Of a stretch of DNA of 64,000 nucleotides, positions 44,858 to 56,861 are shown in pieces. The notes beneath the pieces are model-generated. The model was not told the DNA's origin, did no database searches, and saw only the letters and a program-made list of their open reading frames with translations. Source of the stretch: Hyphomicrobiales bacterium (lineage in GTDB: Bacteria; Pseudomonadota; Alphaproteobacteria; Rhizobiales; Rhizobiaceae); assembly GCA_900489925.1 (NCBI GenBank), contig UEHQ01000009.1:374598-438597 (forward strand), read 5' to 3'. The position numbers and the translations under genes were made by a program. How positions within the stretch are numbered: position 1 is the stretch's first letter; every line of letters starts with the position of its first letter.

Positions 44858-47488
44858 ATGGCTACCGAACGTTACAACCCGCGCGATGCCGAGCCCCGCT
44901 GGCAGCAGAAGTGGAACGAGAAGAAGGTTTTCGAGACCGACAACAGCGATCCGCGCGAGAAATACTACGTGCTGGAGATGTTCCCGTATCCATCCGGTCG
45001 CATTCACATGGGGCATGTCCGCAACTATGCCATGGGCGATGTCGTTGCGCGCTACAAACGGGCGCGCGGATACAACGTGCTGCACCCGATGGGGTGGGAC
45101 GCTTTTGGCATGCCGGCTGAAAACGCCGCGATGGAGCGCGGCGTTCATCCCGCGTCCTGGACATACCAGAATATCGCATCGATGAAGGCACAGCTGAAGG
45201 CCATGGGCCTTTCGCTCGACTGGAGCCGCGAATTCGCGACCTGCGATGTCGCTTATTACCAGCACCAGCAGCACCTCTTCGTCGACTTCCTCGAGAAGGG
45301 GCTGGTCTATCGCAAGCAATCGAAGGTGAACTGGGATCCGGTCGACAATACCGTGCTTGCAAACGAGCAGGTGATCGACGGTCGCGGCTGGCGCTCGGGC
45401 GCCCTGGTCGAGCAACGCGAACTTACCCAGTGGTTCTTCAAGATCACCGATTTCAGCCAGGACCTCTTGGACGCATTGGACACGTTGGACCAATGGCCCG
45501 AGAAAGTTCGGTTGATGCAGAAGAACTGGATCGGCCGGTCGGAAGGCATGACGATCCGTTGGGAGATCGTCGGCGAAACGGCACCCGCTGGTCAAACCGA
45601 GGTGACGGTCTATACGACCCGCCCCGATACGCTGTTCGGCGCATCCTTCCTGGCAATCTCTGCCGATCATCCGCTCGCGAATGAAGCCGCGGCAAAGAAT
45701 CCGGCTATCGATGCCTTCTGCGAAGAATGCCGCCGTGCCGGCACATCGCTTGCCGCGCTCGAAACGGCGGAGAAGAAGGGTATGGACACGGGCATACGCG
45801 TCCGCCACCCGCTCGACCCATCATGGGAACTGCCCGTTTACGTCGCCAATTTCGTTCTCATGGACTACGGAACCGGCGCCATTTTCGGCTGCCCTTCCGG
45901 CGACCAGCGCGACCTGGATTTTGCGCGCAAGTACGATTTTCCGGTTGTTCCGGTTGTCATGCCGCAGGATGGCGATGCCGCCACCTTTAGCGTCGGCGAT
46001 GTTGCCTATGATGGCGACGGCGTGATGATCAACTCGCGTTTCCTCGATGGCATGAGCACCGATGACGCATTCAATGCGGTTGCTGAACGTCTCTCCGCAG
46101 CATCCCTCGGGAACGCGCCGCAAGGTGAACGCAAGATCAATTTCCGCCTGCGCGACTGGGGTATTTCCCGTCAGCGTTACTGGGGCTGCCCGATTCCGGT
46201 GATCCATTGCGACGATTGTGGTGTGGTGCCGGTTCCGAAAAAGGACCTCCCGGTCAAGCTTCCCGATGACGTGACCTTTGACCAGCCGGGCAATCCGCTC
46301 GATCGGCATCCCACATGGCGCCACGTCGCTTGCCCGCACTGCGGCAAGGATGCGCGACGGGAAACCGACACGATGGATACCTTCGTTGATTCGAGCTGGT
46401 ATTTCACGCGTTTCACCGCGCCGTGGGAGACTAAGCCGACGGATCCATCTGCCGCCAACCACTGGCTGCCGGTCGACCAGTATATCGGCGGTATTGAACA
46501 CGCCATCCTGCATTTGCTCTATTCGCGCTTCTTTACCCGCGCGATGCGGGAGACCGGTCACGTCGACGTCAAGGAGCCTTTCAAGGGCCTCTTTACGCAA
46601 GGAATGGTCGTCCACGAAACCTACAGCCGTGGCTCGGGAATGAGCCGTGAATGGGTTTCCCCGGCCGATATCCGTATTGAGGAACTGGACGGCGCGCGGC
46701 GCGCGTACCTGCTGTCCAATGGCGAGGAGATCGCGATCGGTTCGATCGAGAAGATGTCGAAGTCGAAGAAGAACGTGGTTGATCCCGACGATATCATCGC
46801 GTCCTACGGTGCGGATACGGCGCGATTCTTCGTATTGTCGGACTCGCCGCCCGAGCGCGATGTGATCTGGTCGGAGGCAGGCGTCGAGGGTGCGCATCGA
46901 TTTACGCAGCGGCTTTGGCGCCTGATTTCGGAAGCAGCTGCGAACCTTCGAGACGTCGCTGCGACTCCGGCTAAGGATGGTGATGCGGTTGCTATTTCGC
47001 AGCTGGCCCACCGGACCTTGAAGGCCGTTCAGAATGACTACGACAAGCTGTGGTTCAACAAGGCAGTCGCGCGCATTTACGAACTCGTCAACGCTCTCGC
47101 AGCCCCATTGACGAGGGTCGCTGGTGGCGAAGGCAACGAAGCCTATCGGGCCGCTGTGCGGGAAGCTGCGGAGATTCTGATTCAACTCGTGGCCCCTATG
47201 ACCCCACACTTGGCGGAAGAATGCTGGGCCACGCTTGGCAACAGCAGCTTGCTCGCACAGACATCTTGGCCGAGCTATGACGATGCGCTTGTCGCCGAAA
47301 ATGAAGTGGTTCTGCCCGTCCAGATCAACGGGAAAAAGCGCGCTGAATTGACAATTTCCCGCGACGCAGATCAGAATACAGTCAGCGAAAGCGCGCTTGC
47401 TTTGGATGATGTGAAGAGGGCGCTGAACGGGCAGGCGCCGAAGAAAATCATCGTGGTTCCGCAAAGGATTGTGAACATTGTCGTTTAA
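44858..47488 (+). CDS. leuS: Leucyl-tRNA synthetase
   Basis: An 876-residue class I synthetase. The HIGH-type motif is HMGH (residues 50-53) in [15 protein letters not shown] and the KMSKS loop is at residues 632-636. The connective editing domain with [16 protein letters not shown] and a zinc-finger-like CxxC...CPHC region are present, as is the C-terminal anticodon-binding part ending in [15 protein letters not shown]. Length is normal. The start ATG 44858 has only a weak ribosome site. lptE begins inside its last codons. Confidence 0.98.
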   Translation: MATERYNPRDAEPRWQQKWNEKKVFETDNSDPREKYYVLEMFPYPSGRIHMGHVRNYAMGDVVARYKRARGYNVLHPMGWDAFGMPAENAAMERGVHPASWTYQNIASMKAQLKAMGLSLDWSREFATCDVAYYQHQQHLFVDFLEKGLVYRKQSKVNWDPVDNTVLANEQVIDGRGWRSGALVEQRELTQWFFKITDFSQDLLDALDTLDQWPEKVRLMQKNWIGRSEGMTIRWEIVGETAPAGQTEVTVYTTRPDTLFGASFLAISADHPLANEAAAKNPAIDAFCEECRRAGTSLAALETAEKKGMDTGIRVRHPLDPSWELPVYVANFVLMDYGTGAIFGCPSGDQRDLDFARKYDFPVVPVVMPQDGDAATFSVGDVAYDGDGVMINSRFLDGMSTDDAFNAVAERLSAASLGNAPQGERKINFRLRDWGISRQRYWGCPIPVIHCDDCGVVPVPKKDLPVKLPDDVTFDQPGNPLDRHPTWRHVACPHCGKDARRETDTMDTFVDSSWYFTRFTAPWETKPTDPSAANHWLPVDQYIGGIEHAILHLLYSRFFTRAMRETGHVDVKEPFKGLFTQGMVVHETYSRGSGMSREWVSPADIRIEELDGARRAYLLSNGEEIAIGSIEKMSKSKKNVVDPDDIIASYGADTARFFVLSDSPPERDVIWSEAGVEGAHRFTQRLWRLISEAAANLRDVAATPAKDGDAVAISQLAHRTLKAVQNDYDKLWFNKAVARIYELVNALAAPLTRVAGGEGNEAYRAAVREAAEILIQLVAPMTPHLAEECWATLGNSSLLAQTSWPSYDDALVAENEVVLPVQINGKKRAELTISRDADQNTVSESALALDDVKRALNGQAPKKIIVVPQRIVNIVV

Positions 47489-47999
47489 TCTCGCTCAGAA
47501 GCTGGTGCGCTGCACCGGTATTGCCACGGTGCTTGCGTCCACGATCCTCGTTGCATCCTGCCAGGTACGTCCGCTGTATTCCGAAAGCTCTGGCGTGACG
47601 GAAAAGCTATCGTCCGTCGGCTTCTCCGAAGCGACCAGCCGCGTCGAGCAGGAAGTGCGGAACCGTCTGATTTTCCTGGCGTCCAGAGGCGCCGGAGAGC
47701 CGGATAATCCGCAATACGAGGTTGAGATCAATGCTCACTCGGACGTCATCAATACGCTTCTTGTCGAGTCGTCCGATACGTCGCGCGCGGGTCGCGCGAC
47801 GGTCAGCGTAGACTATACGCTGAAGGCGACGAAAGACGGCCATGTGATCAAGGCCGGAAATCGCTACGCCACGGCGCTCGTGGACTTCCCGCGTCAGGAA
47901 TTCGCCAAGGCCCGGGCAATCCGCGATGCCGAGGACAGGGCGGCTCGTGAGGCTGCCGAGTTCGTCGCTGCTGACCTTGCGGCGGCCCTTGGCCGCTGA
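47478..47999 (+). CDS. lptE: LPS assembly lipoprotein LptE
   Basis: A 173-residue outer-membrane lipoprotein that plugs the LptD channel for lipopolysaccharide insertion. A lipobox LVASC ends the signal peptide at about Cys28, and the mature part begins with the family's QVRPLYS. The C-terminal helix [23 protein letters not shown] fits LptE. The gene starts with TTG at 47478, 11 bp inside leuS, with AAGGA 9 bases before it. holA follows after 11 bp. The leuS-lptE-holA order is widespread in bacteria and supports the call. Confidence 0.9.
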   Translation: MSFNLAQKLVRCTGIATVLASTILVASCQVRPLYSESSGVTEKLSSVGFSEATSRVEQEVRNRLIFLASRGAGEPDNPQYEVEINAHSDVINTLLVESSDTSRAGRATVSVDYTLKATKDGHVIKAGNRYATALVDFPRQEFAKARAIRDAEDRAAREAAEFVAADLAAALGR

Positions 48000-48010
48000 G
48001 GAGCGGGCGA

Positions 48011-49045
48011 TTGGCCGAGATCAAATCGCATGAGTTCGAGGGATTTGCGGAGAGATCCGCCCGTAGCTACAAGCTCTTTGTAGTCTACGGTCCCGATCGC
48101 GGGCTCGTTTCAGAACGAGCTTCGATTCTTGCCGAGAGAACCGGCGTCGCGCTGAAAGATCCTTTTTCCCTTATCAAGCTCGATATTGCTGATTTGCAGC
48201 GCGATCACGGACGCCTGGTCGATGAGGCCGGCGCGATCGGCCTGTTTGGTGGCGACAAGCTGCTCTGGGTCCGGGGCGCTGCAAACGAGAAATATCTGGT
48301 CGACGCGCTACAGTTTCTCGCGGAATCCCCGCCGGCAGGGACGTTCGTCATTATAGAAGCAGGCGACCTGAAAAAGGGCTCGCTTCTGCGAAAGGCGGCG
48401 GAATCATCCCGCAACGTTATCGCGATTCCTTGCTATGCGGACGACACCCGCGCACTGAACGCTCTGATCGATTCAGAGCTTTCCGCTGCGGACCTTCGCA
48501 TCACCCCCGACGCCCGCCAGGCGCTCCTGGAATTGATCGGTGGTGACCGCATTGCCTCCCGCAACGAACTGAAGAAGCTGGCGCTCTATTGTCGGGGGCA
48601 GGGGAGCATCGAAGAGCACCACGTCACAGAGATCATTGGCGATGCGAGCGCCATCTCGGTCGATGATGCCGTCGACGCGGTGTTGAGCGGCAACGCCGCC
48701 AACTTCCTGCATGCCATGCAGAAGATCATCTCATCGAAAACCGCGATCTTCCTGGTCATCCAATCATGCCTGAAGCAATTCCAGCTGATGGACGCGATCA
48801 GGGCGGAGATGGATGAAAAACGGATCTCGTCAACCCAGGCGCTGCAGACACTTGGCAGGCATCTGCATTTTCGGCGCAAGCCGATCGTAGAACAGGCCCT
48901 CCGGGCATGGTCACCGGAGGCGATCGCACGCGAAACCAACCGACTACAATCGGCGGTCCTTCAAACGCGTAAGCGCGCCTCGCTGGAGGACACCATTGCA
49001 CTCCACACTCTGCTGTCAACGACGCTGCAGTCCGCGCGCCGGTAG
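48011..49045 (+). CDS. holA: DNA polymerase III delta subunit
   Basis: A 344-residue clamp-loader subunit that opens the beta clamp. It shows the delta fold: an AAA-like N-terminal part (YKLFVVYGPDRGLVSERAS, then FGGDKLLWVRGA), and a helical C-terminal region (GGDRIASRNELKKLALY, RKRASLEDTIALHTLLS). It starts with TTG at 48011, with GAGGAG 8-12 bases upstream. It follows lptE by 11 bp and ends 5 bp from the convergent parB stop, with no terminator in between. Confidence 0.93.
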   Translation: MAEIKSHEFEGFAERSARSYKLFVVYGPDRGLVSERASILAERTGVALKDPFSLIKLDIADLQRDHGRLVDEAGAIGLFGGDKLLWVRGAANEKYLVDALQFLAESPPAGTFVIIEAGDLKKGSLLRKAAESSRNVIAIPCYADDTRALNALIDSELSAADLRITPDARQALLELIGGDRIASRNELKKLALYCRGQGSIEEHHVTEIIGDASAISVDDAVDAVLSGNAANFLHAMQKIISSKTAIFLVIQSCLKQFQLMDAIRAEMDEKRISSTQALQTLGRHLHFRRKPIVEQALRAWSPEAIARETNRLQSAVLQTRKRASLEDTIALHTLLSTTLQSARR

Positions 49046-49050
49046 CAGCG

Positions 49051-49932
49051 TCAGCGGCGTTCCAGCAGACGGCAAATCTCTTCGAGTTGCTCCAGAGACT
49101 TGTAAGAGATCCGGATCTGCCCGCCGCTTGCCTTGTGATTGATGGTAACATCAAGCCCAAGCGTATCAGAGAGCGTCCGCTCGAGGGCAAGCGTATCGGA
49201 ATCCTTTTGGTCGCGCTGTGCACCAGTCCGCGGCTCGGACTGAGCCTTGATATCGTTCTGTGCTAGTCGCTCCGCGTCACGCACGGACATCCCCTTGGCA
49301 ACGATGGCCCGAGCAAGGGTGGAGGGGTCCGAGGTCGGCACGAGCGCACGCGCATGACCGGCGGAAAGGCTTCCAGCCGCGAGGAGGTCGCGAACAGGTT
49401 CGGGCAGTTTCAACAGTCGCAGGGAGTTCGCGACGTGACTACGACTCTTGCCGATAATCTCGCCAAGATCGTTCTGCGTATAGCCGTATTCGGCGATCAG
49501 TTGTTCGTAACCCAGCGCTTCTTCAAGCGGATTAAGGTCGGAGCGCTGAACGTTTTCCACGATAGCGATCTCGAGCGCCGTTTTGTCGTCCACATCGCGG
49601 ACGACAACGGGAACTTCGACGAGCCCGGCCAACTGAGCCGCGCGCCAACGTCGTTCGCCGGCTATGATTTCATACTGGTTGGCCGAAAGCGTCCGCACCA
49701 CGACCGGCTGAACGATACCGTGCTGTCGAATAGAACTCGCCAGATCGTGCAATTCGCTGTCATCGAAGAAGCGCCGCGGGTTTCTCGGATTGCGGCTGAT
49801 GAACTCGATCGGGATCAATCTGTCCGCGCTGACAGGGGACTTCTCTGAGTCTACCGCGACTGGTTGATCCATCTCGCCGATCAATGCGGCAAGACCGCGC
49901 CCAAGTCTTCTCTTCGAGACATCATCGTTCAT
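49051..49932 (-). CDS. parB: Chromosome partitioning protein ParB
   Basis: A 293-residue CTP-dependent DNA clamp that loads at parS and spreads. The N-terminal LGRGLAALIG (residues 10-19) is the ParA-contacting motif; the CTP-binding boxes are NPRNPRR (48-54) and GERRWRA (92-98); the helix-turn-helix is YTQNDLGEIIGKSRSHVANSLRLL; the C-terminal dimerisation domain ends LEEICRLLERR. It lies 31 bp downstream of parA in the same operon. Five parS sites are within 10 kb. Confidence 0.97.
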   Translation of the reverse strand: MNDDVSKRRLGRGLAALIGEMDQPVAVDSEKSPVSADRLIPIEFISRNPRNPRRFFDDSELHDLASSIRQHGIVQPVVVRTLSANQYEIIAGERRWRAAQLAGLVEVPVVVRDVDDKTALEIAIVENVQRSDLNPLEEALGYEQLIAEYGYTQNDLGEIIGKSRSHVANSLRLLKLPEPVRDLLAAGSLSAGHARALVPTSDPSTLARAIVAKGMSVRDAERLAQNDIKAQSEPRTGAQRDQKDSDTLALERTLSDTLGLDVTINHKASGGQIRISYKSLEQLEEICRLLERR

Positions 49933-49963
49933 TGTCTAACTCGCCACTAATTTCAGTTAGGTG

Positions 49964-50758
<795 letters not shown>

Positions 50759-50777
50759 GCTGTATTGCCCGATCCCG

Positions 50778-51395
50778 TTAAACCAAACGCCGAAGGTTGG
50801 ATATTTCCAATATCACCGAGTCCTGCTCGACGGCGCTTCCATGTTCTACCAGATCGAATGTCCAGCGACCATGTGCTTTCGCAATCTCTGCCCGGTAATC
50901 CCGGCCTTTATGGAGATACGCTCGCAGTTTTTCATTCTTGGCCGCCCAGGGATTGAAGTAGGCAAATAGCTGATCCAAGTCAGCAAGAGCGCGTGCTGAA
51001 ATGAAATCGCAATCCGGGACGGCCGCTGGTGCGTCTTCAATGCGGATCGGATGGACTGAACCACGCGCGCCCATCTCCCTCAACGCCGTACGCAGAAACG
51101 CAGCCTTCTTGTGATTGCTCTCGATGAGATGCACCCAGCCATCACCAATTTCTGCCAAAAAGATGGCAGTGATCACCCCGGGAAAGCCGCCGCCGCTCCC
51201 GAGATCAATCCATGTCTTGGGCTGATCCTGGAGCTGGAAGATCTGGGCACTATCCGCGACATGACGCCGCCATGCGTCCTCAACCGTCGATGGTGCCGTC
51301 AAGTTGATCGACTTGGCCCACTTTTGAAATAGGGATACGAAATCCTTCAGGCGCTGTTCTGTTTCACGTGAAACACGCCGGCCGTTTAACTCCAT
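50778..51395 (-). CDS. rsmG: 16S rRNA (guanine-N7) methyltransferase
   Basis: A 205-residue SAM enzyme that makes m7G527 in 16S rRNA (E. coli numbering). Motif I is [13 protein letters not shown] (about residues 67-79); [12 protein letters not shown] marks the second SAM-binding strand. The ATG at 51395 gives [14 protein letters not shown], and the VSRET codons are the perfect parS site. It is the middle of mnmG-rsmG-parA-parB. Confidence 0.95.
   Translation of the reverse strand: MELNGRRVSRETEQRLKDFVSLFQKWAKSINLTAPSTVEDAWRRHVADSAQIFQLQDQPKTWIDLGSGGGFPGVITAIFLAEIGDGWVHLIESNHKKAAFLRTALREMGARGSVHPIRIEDAPAAVPDCDFISARALADLDQLFAYFNPWAAKNEKLRAYLHKGRDYRAEIAKAHGRWTFDLVEHGSAVEQDSVILEISNLRRLV
51360..51375. 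promoter_or_regulatory. Perfect parS site inside rsmG
   Basis: TGTTTCACGTGAAACA, an exact 16-base palindrome matching the bacterial parS consensus. It overlaps rsmG codons 8-12 (Val-Ser-Arg-Glu-Thr). Confidence 0.95.
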
Positions 51396-51429
51396 CGGTG
51401 GACTCTCATATAGTGTATTATCTGAACGC

Positions 51430-53292
51430 TTAAGCTGCGGCAGTGAGCCGCCGCAGCTGCACGAGAAGAAGCGAAATGGCTGCCGGCGTCATACCATCTA
51501 CTTTCATCGCCTGCGCAATGTTGTAGGGCTTCGCCAAACGTAACTTTTGCTTTAACTCGTTCGAAAGCCCTGACAGGCAATCGAAGTCAAAATCGTCGGG
51601 AATCACGCGGTCTTCGTCGCGCTTGACATGCTCAATATCCGACGATTGGCGCGCCATATAGACCGCATAGTTCGCCTCGATTTCGAGCGCTTCGCCAACT
51701 CGACCATCAATCGCTGACAGCTGCGGCCATAGCCGTTTCAACACATCAAGGGAGAAATCAGGATAGGACAACAGCTCATAGCCGGTACGTCTCTGCCCAT
51801 CCATGTTCAACTTCAGACCTGCGTCCCGCGCTGCATTTGGGGTCACCTTCAAGGAAGACAACAGTGCGCGACCGGCATCGAGGTCCGCCTTATACGCTTC
51901 AAACATGCGTCTGCGCTCAGCGGAGATGCCGCCGAGACCGATGGCAAATGGCGTCAATCTCACGTCTGCATTATCAGCCCGCAGAGAGAGCCTATATTCT
52001 GCCCGCGAGGTAAACATCCGATAAGGTTCCGCGACACCTCTGGAGGTCAGGTCGTCGATCATCACACCAATATACGAGTCCGTCCGACTGAACCGGACTG
52101 CATCCTGTCCACCGGACAACCGCGCGGCGTTAAGGCCCGCGACCAGACCCTGTGCCGCGGCTTCCTCATAGCCGGTTGTCCCGTTGATCTGACCCGCCAG
52201 GAACAGGCCGGACACCTTCTTGACCTCAAGCGATGGTTTCAACTCGCGCGGATCAACGTGATCGTATTCGATCGCATAGCCCGGCTGAAGAATCTCAACG
52301 TGTTCCAAGCCGGGGATTGTATGGATAAACGCATCCTGGACCTCCGCTGGCAGTGAAGTCGAAATGCCGTTTGGATAAACCGTATCGTCATCCAGGCCCT
52401 CTGGCTCCAGGAATACCTGATGGCCATCACGTTCACCGAATTTGACCAGCTTGTCCTCAATCGAGGGGCAATAGCGAGGCCCGACACCCTCGATTTGACC
52501 GGAATACATCGCAGAACGTTTCAAATTCTCGACAATGATGCGGTGCGTCGCGTCGGTGGTCCGCGTCACGCCACAATCGATTTGCGCATTCCCAATGTGG
52601 GTCGTCATGAAAGAGAAAGGAACCGGATCCTCATCCGGACCCTGCCGGCCGACACTGGCCCAATCGATCGTCTTGCCATTTAGGCGAGCAGGCGTGCCCG
52701 TCTTCAGTCTGCCGAGCCGGAGATCAAACCGCAGAAGCGTTTGCGAAAGCCCGACCGACGGTTCCTCACCAACACGACCTGCCGGTATCTTCCTATCCCC
52801 AATATGGATGAGACCACGCAAGAACGTTCCTGTCGTGAGGACAACCGATCCGCAGCCAAGAATCCGGCTATCTTTCATAACGACCGCTTCTACACGGCCG
52901 TCCTTGATCGATAGATCAAAGGCGTCGCCCTCGATAACGGTGAGATTTTCTATTGCCTCAATCTCTGCCAGCATCGCCTGCCGATAGAGCTTCCGGTCTG
53001 CTTGCGTCCGTGGACCACGCACCGCCGGTCCCTTCTTGCGGTTCAGCATTCGGAACTGGATACCTCCAGCGTCTGCGACGCGGCCCATCAGACCATCCAG
53101 TGCATCAATCTCACGGACGAGATGACCCTTACCGAGACCACCGATCGCCGGGTTGCAAGACATAACACCGATGGTGTCTCTTCTGTGTGTGACCAGCGCA
53201 GTCCTGGCGCCCAGACGCGCCGCCGCGGCTGCAGCTTCGCATCCCGCGTGTCCGCCACCGATAACGATGACATCAAACCGAGAGGTATCCAT
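51430..53292 (-). CDS. mnmG: tRNA uridine 34 carboxymethylaminomethyl modification enzyme MnmG
   Basis: A 620-residue FAD enzyme, partner of MnmE, that makes cmnm5U34 in tRNAs. The FAD-binding [17 protein letters not shown] is at residues 12-28; [22 protein letters not shown] and [17 protein letters not shown] are signature segments; the helical C-terminus binds tRNA. A second nucleotide site is in the N-terminal half. It lies 34 bp upstream of rsmG and 111 bp downstream of mnmE; two parS sites occupy the mnmE-mnmG gap. Confidence 0.98.
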   Translation of the reverse strand: MDTSRFDVIVIGGGHAGCEAAAAAARLGARTALVTHRRDTIGVMSCNPAIGGLGKGHLVREIDALDGLMGRVADAGGIQFRMLNRKKGPAVRGPRTQADRKLYRQAMLAEIEAIENLTVIEGDAFDLSIKDGRVEAVVMKDSRILGCGSVVLTTGTFLRGLIHIGDRKIPAGRVGEEPSVGLSQTLLRFDLRLGRLKTGTPARLNGKTIDWASVGRQGPDEDPVPFSFMTTHIGNAQIDCGVTRTTDATHRIIVENLKRSAMYSGQIEGVGPRYCPSIEDKLVKFGERDGHQVFLEPEGLDDDTVYPNGISTSLPAEVQDAFIHTIPGLEHVEILQPGYAIEYDHVDPRELKPSLEVKKVSGLFLAGQINGTTGYEEAAAQGLVAGLNAARLSGGQDAVRFSRTDSYIGVMIDDLTSRGVAEPYRMFTSRAEYRLSLRADNADVRLTPFAIGLGGISAERRRMFEAYKADLDAGRALLSSLKVTPNAARDAGLKLNMDGQRRTGYELLSYPDFSLDVLKRLWPQLSAIDGRVGEALEIEANYAVYMARQSSDIEHVKRDEDRVIPDDFDFDCLSGLSNELKQKLRLAKPYNIAQAMKVDGMTPAAISLLLVQLRRLTAAA

Positions 53293-53350
53293 TTTTTCAA
53301 GGCTCCTGAAGTGTCCCGGTGATGAGCGAAGTTGGTGCGTGAGTCAAGGG

Positions 53351-53366
53351 TGTTTCACGTGAAACC
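53351..53366. promoter_or_regulatory. parS-like site between mnmG and mnmE
   Basis: TGTTTCACGTGAAACC, 15 of 16 to parS; intergenic. Confidence 0.88.
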
Positions 53367-53390
53367 GCATTACCGATGCAGGCACCTTGA

Positions 53391-53406
53391 TGTTTCACGT
53401 GAATCA
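53391..53406. promoter_or_regulatory. parS-like site at the mnmE stop codon
   Basis: TGTTTCACGTGAATCA, 15 of 16 to parS. On the minus strand it begins with the mnmE stop codon TGA. It is 40 bp from the neighbouring site, about four helical turns. Confidence 0.85.
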
Positions 53407-54720
53407 TTTGCCGATACAGAATTCACCGAAGATCACATCAAGAAGATTCTCGACATCGACACGACCCGTAACGCGCCCAAGGGCTTCACTCGCGATGCGC
53501 AGATCCTCTGCTCTAAGGTCGAGTCCGCGTGAGGGCGACTGTATCGCTGCATCAACAGCGTGCAAGCATTGCGAAAGCGAGTCGACATGTCGCGTCCGGC
53601 TGGGAATTGCCATTGAACTCGGATGTACTTTGTCCTTCAACCGTTGGCCGATTGCAAGTCTAAGCTCGTCCAATCCCAGCCCCTGCTTGACCGAGACCAG
53701 CAGGTCATACTGCCGCTCGCTGCTCGCCGGGAGGTCTGACTTCGTCCCAACAAGGAGTGCGTCTGCAGGCAACGTCTGGACAGAAGAGCGGAGGGATTGG
53801 TCCTCTAGATAGAGTACGAGATCGGCCTGGCTGATGACTGCCTCGGCGCGCCTGATACCCTCCCGCTCGACACTTTCAACCGTCTCGCGCAAGCCGGCGG
53901 TATCGAATAGTTTCACCAGATACCCGTCGATATTGAGATCAGTTTGCAGAACATCGCGCGTCGTGCCCGCAATATCGGTAACGATGGCGACATCTCTGCG
54001 CACCAGCGCATTCATCAAGCTCGACTTGCCTGCGTTGGGTTCGCCTGCAATGACAACTTTGAAGCCATCCCGAATAATCTCGCCGGTGGCCGCCTCATGC
54101 AGATGAGCCGCGATCTCGCGCGCCAGTCGCTGCATATCCAGCCAGACGCTGTCCGAGACAGAGCCCGGAACGTCGTCTTCATCGGGAAAATCAAGCTCCG
54201 CCTCGATGAGAGCGCGGCCGCGGGTCAGTCGATCTGCCCATGAATTGTAGAGCGCGGAGAGCCCGCCGGAACTATGCTCCATCGCCAAGCGCCGCTGCAT
54301 CTCTGTCTCTGCTGCTATAAGATCAGCCAGGCCTTCGATCTCGACCAGGTCCAGCTTGCCGTTCTCAAACGCCCGTCGGGAGAACTCGCCGGCCTCGGCC
54401 TGCCGAACATTCTCGAAAGTATTGAGCTCCCGGTGTAATGCCTCGACGACAGCACGGCCACCGTGCAGATGAATTTCCGCAACATCTTCGCCCGTGAATG
54501 ATCTGGGACCAGGAAAGAATAGGATCAGGGCGCTGTCGAGTTTGATTCCGTTACGAGTCCGAATCGTTCGCAATGTTGCCTGTCGCGGCGAGGCGGGGAT
54601 ATGTCCCGCCAAGCTGGTGAGCACCGCAGAAGCTTCGCGACCGCTCACGCGCATAACGGCGACCCCGGCCGGCACCGAACCGCTGGAGAGTGCATAAATC
54701 GTGTCAGTGGATCTGATCAT
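53404..54720 (-). CDS. mnmE: tRNA modification GTPase MnmE
   Basis: A 438-residue homodimeric GTPase, partner of MnmG. The N-terminal formyl-THF-binding domain begins [23 protein letters not shown]; the G domain has Walker [10 protein letters not shown] (226-234), the switch [15 protein letters not shown] and the base-binding TKSD; the C-terminal CIGK carries the conserved Cys. ATG 54720 fits the known N-terminus; the frame extends to 54768 without similarity. Confidence 0.97.
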   Translation of the reverse strand: MIRSTDTIYALSSGSVPAGVAVMRVSGREASAVLTSLAGHIPASPRQATLRTIRTRNGIKLDSALILFFPGPRSFTGEDVAEIHLHGGRAVVEALHRELNTFENVRQAEAGEFSRRAFENGKLDLVEIEGLADLIAAETEMQRRLAMEHSSGGLSALYNSWADRLTRGRALIEAELDFPDEDDVPGSVSDSVWLDMQRLAREIAAHLHEAATGEIIRDGFKVVIAGEPNAGKSSLMNALVRRDVAIVTDIAGTTRDVLQTDLNIDGYLVKLFDTAGLRETVESVEREGIRRAEAVISQADLVLYLEDQSLRSSVQTLPADALLVGTKSDLPASSERQYDLLVSVKQGLGLDELRLAIGQRLKDKVHPSSMAIPSRTRHVDSLSQCLHAVDAAIQSPSRGLDLRAEDLRIASEALGRVTGRVDVENLLDVIFGEFCIGK

Positions 54721-54821
54721 CGTCTTTGTCCATCCGGTTCGAAGCCGAATCGAATACCGAAACTTCACTCAGCCAGCCCTTGGCCGACTTGGCGAGTTGC
54801 GGAAACGACCCTCCTAGAAAC

Positions 54822-54852
54822 GATAAAGCCGACCACTCTCGTGATCGGCCTT
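54822..54852 (-). terminator. Intrinsic terminator after rho
   Basis: On the minus strand, AAGGCCGATCAC-GAGA-GTGGTCGGCTTT, a stem of about 12 pairs with one G-T wobble and a short T-run at the end. It lies 23 bp beyond the rho stop. Confidence 0.75.
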
Positions 54853-54874
54853 AGTAGGTGAATCCGGCTAAGGA

Positions 54875-56140
54875 TTAGGTGTTCATCGAGTCGAAGAAAT
54901 CTGGATTGTTCTTCGTCTGCTTCAGCTTGTCGATGAGGAACTCGATCGCATCTGTTGTACCCATCGGTGCAAGGATGCGGCGCAGCACGAAAATCTTCTG
55001 AAGATCCTGGCGTGGAACAAGCAGGTCTTCCTTACGTGTGCCGGATTTCAAGATATCCATCGCCGGGAAGATGCGCTTGTCCGCGACCTTGCGATCCAGG
55101 ACGATTTCCGAGTTACCGGTACCCTTGAATTCTTCGAAGATAACTTCGTCCATTCGGCTGCCGGTATCGATCAGCGCCGTCGCGATGATGGTCAGCGAGC
55201 CACCTTCTTCGATGTTACGTGCCGCACCGAAGAAGCGCTTGGGGCGCTGCAGTGCATTGGCGTCAACACCACCGGTCAACACCTTGCCGGAGGAAGGAAC
55301 GACTGTGTTGTAGGCGCGACCGAGACGCGTGATCGAATCGAGCAGGATGACAACGTCGCGACCGTGCTCGACAAGACGCTTCGCCTTTTCGATCACCATT
55401 TCGGCGACCTGAACGTGGCGCACTGCCGGCTCGTCGAAGGTAGACGAAATGACTTCGCCGCGAACCGATCGCTGCATGTCGGTCACTTCTTCAGGACGCT
55501 CGTCGATCAAGAGCACGATCAGGTAGCACTCTGGATGATTCGCCGTGATCGAATGCGCAATGTTCTGCAGCAGGACGGTCTTACCGGTGCGTGGCGGCGC
55601 CACGATCAGGCCACGCTGGCCTTTACCGAGCGGAGCGACGAGATCGATCACACGCGGTGACAGATCCTTGGACGTGGGAACGTCGAGCTCCATCTTAAAA
55701 CGTTCGTTCGGGTAGAGCGGCGTCAGATTGTCGAAATGAACCTTGTGCCGGATCTTCTCCGGATCATCGAAATTGATCGTGTTGACCTTCAGCAGTGCGA
55801 AGTACCGCTCGCCTTCCTTCGGACCACGGATCGGTCCTTCGACCGTATCCCCGGTCTTCAGCGAGAACCGGCGGATCTGCGACGGAGAAATATAGATGTC
55901 GTCAGGACCCGGCAGATAGTTCGCATTCGCGGAACGCAGGAAGCCAAATCCGTCCTGGAGAACCTCAACGACACCCTCACCGATGATCTCAACATCCTGG
56001 CTGGCCAAAACCTTCAGAATGGCAAACATGAGCTCCTGTTTGCGCATCGTGCTCGCATTCTCGACCTCGAGCGATTCGGCAAAAGCCAGCAGATCCGTCG
56101 GGGATTTACTCTTAAGTTCCTGAAGCTTCATTTCAGCCAT
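54875..56140 (-). CDS. rho: Transcription termination factor Rho
   Basis: A 421-residue hexameric RNA helicase. The N-terminal helical domain ([19 protein letters not shown]) is followed by the cold-shock-like RNA-binding domain with [17 protein letters not shown]; the ATPase domain has Walker A PPRTGKT (182-188), LIDERPEEV and the Q/R-loop regions. Length matches alphaproteobacterial Rho. It lies downstream of hemJ after a 181-bp gap, which leaves room for its own promoter and an autoregulatory leader. Confidence 0.98.
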   Translation of the reverse strand: MAEMKLQELKSKSPTDLLAFAESLEVENASTMRKQELMFAILKVLASQDVEIIGEGVVEVLQDGFGFLRSANANYLPGPDDIYISPSQIRRFSLKTGDTVEGPIRGPKEGERYFALLKVNTINFDDPEKIRHKVHFDNLTPLYPNERFKMELDVPTSKDLSPRVIDLVAPLGKGQRGLIVAPPRTGKTVLLQNIAHSITANHPECYLIVLLIDERPEEVTDMQRSVRGEVISSTFDEPAVRHVQVAEMVIEKAKRLVEHGRDVVILLDSITRLGRAYNTVVPSSGKVLTGGVDANALQRPKRFFGAARNIEEGGSLTIIATALIDTGSRMDEVIFEEFKGTGNSEIVLDRKVADKRIFPAMDILKSGTRKEDLLVPRQDLQKIFVLRRILAPMGTTDAIEFLIDKLKQTKNNPDFFDSMNT

Positions 56141-56321
56141 GAAGTGACCAATACTCTATATTTCTGAGGGGAGAGGCGATGCGAGGACAGTAACCGGTCC
56201 TGCGAAGAGTCCGCAGACGATCGAACTTTACATACATGCCACAAGGATGAGGTGAAGCGAAAATAGCGGCTCACGCGCAATGCCGCAAGGGGGCTGCTTA
56301 AAATGAAAGAAATTTAACCGA

Positions 56322-56858
56322 TCAGAACGGCTTCACCACGACGAGAATGACGATCGCGATCATCAGCAGCGTCGGCGCCTCGTTCATGAACCGCCAATAG
56401 CGCGCCGAACGTCGATTTTCATCCCGCTCGAAAGCCTTGGCTGCGCGGCTGAAGAAGACATGTACGCCAGTCAACAGCACAACCAAGCCTAGCTTGGCAT
56501 GCAGCCAGCCGCCCTGAAAACCATAAACGGACCAGGCAAGGTATAGGCCGAAGATCCACGTCAACATCATTGCCGGGTTCATGATCACCTTGAGCAATCT
56601 CCGCTCCATGACCTTGAACGTCTCCGACTGAATGGAGCCTGGCTCTGCATCGGTATGGTAGATGAACAGGCGCGGCATGTAGAAGAGCCCGGCCATCCAC
56701 GAGATCACCGCAATCACATGGAGCGCCTTGATCCAGAGGTAGAGGTCATCAGGATTCCACGCGAATAGACCGACCGCGATCAAGACGAAGAAAACGATCG
56801 CGAAATAGGCGCGACGTCGGGCATAGGAACCCGGCCGCTCATCGATCTGCCGCGCCAT
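56322..56858 (-). CDS. hemJ: Protoporphyrinogen oxidase HemJ
   Basis: A 178-residue membrane protein with four predicted helices. HVIAVISWMAGLFYMPRLFIYH carries the conserved His and Arg, and MERRLLKVIMNPAMMLTWIFGLYL and GWLHAKLGLVVLLTGVH the conserved Lys/His region of HemJ (formerly UPF0093). It oxidises protoporphyrinogen IX in haem synthesis in bacteria lacking HemY/HemG. It lies 3 bp downstream of hemE, so both haem genes are in one operon. Confidence 0.92.
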   Translation of the reverse strand: MARQIDERPGSYARRRAYFAIVFFVLIAVGLFAWNPDDLYLWIKALHVIAVISWMAGLFYMPRLFIYHTDAEPGSIQSETFKVMERRLLKVIMNPAMMLTWIFGLYLAWSVYGFQGGWLHAKLGLVVLLTGVHVFFSRAAKAFERDENRRSARYWRFMNEAPTLLMIAIVILVVVKPF

Positions 56859-56861
56859 CTG

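Noticed and set aside
44693-47464. Two long minus-strand frames (371 and 547 codons) opposite leuS
   Set aside because: leuS motifs on the plus strand are intact; the antisense frames have no family similarity.
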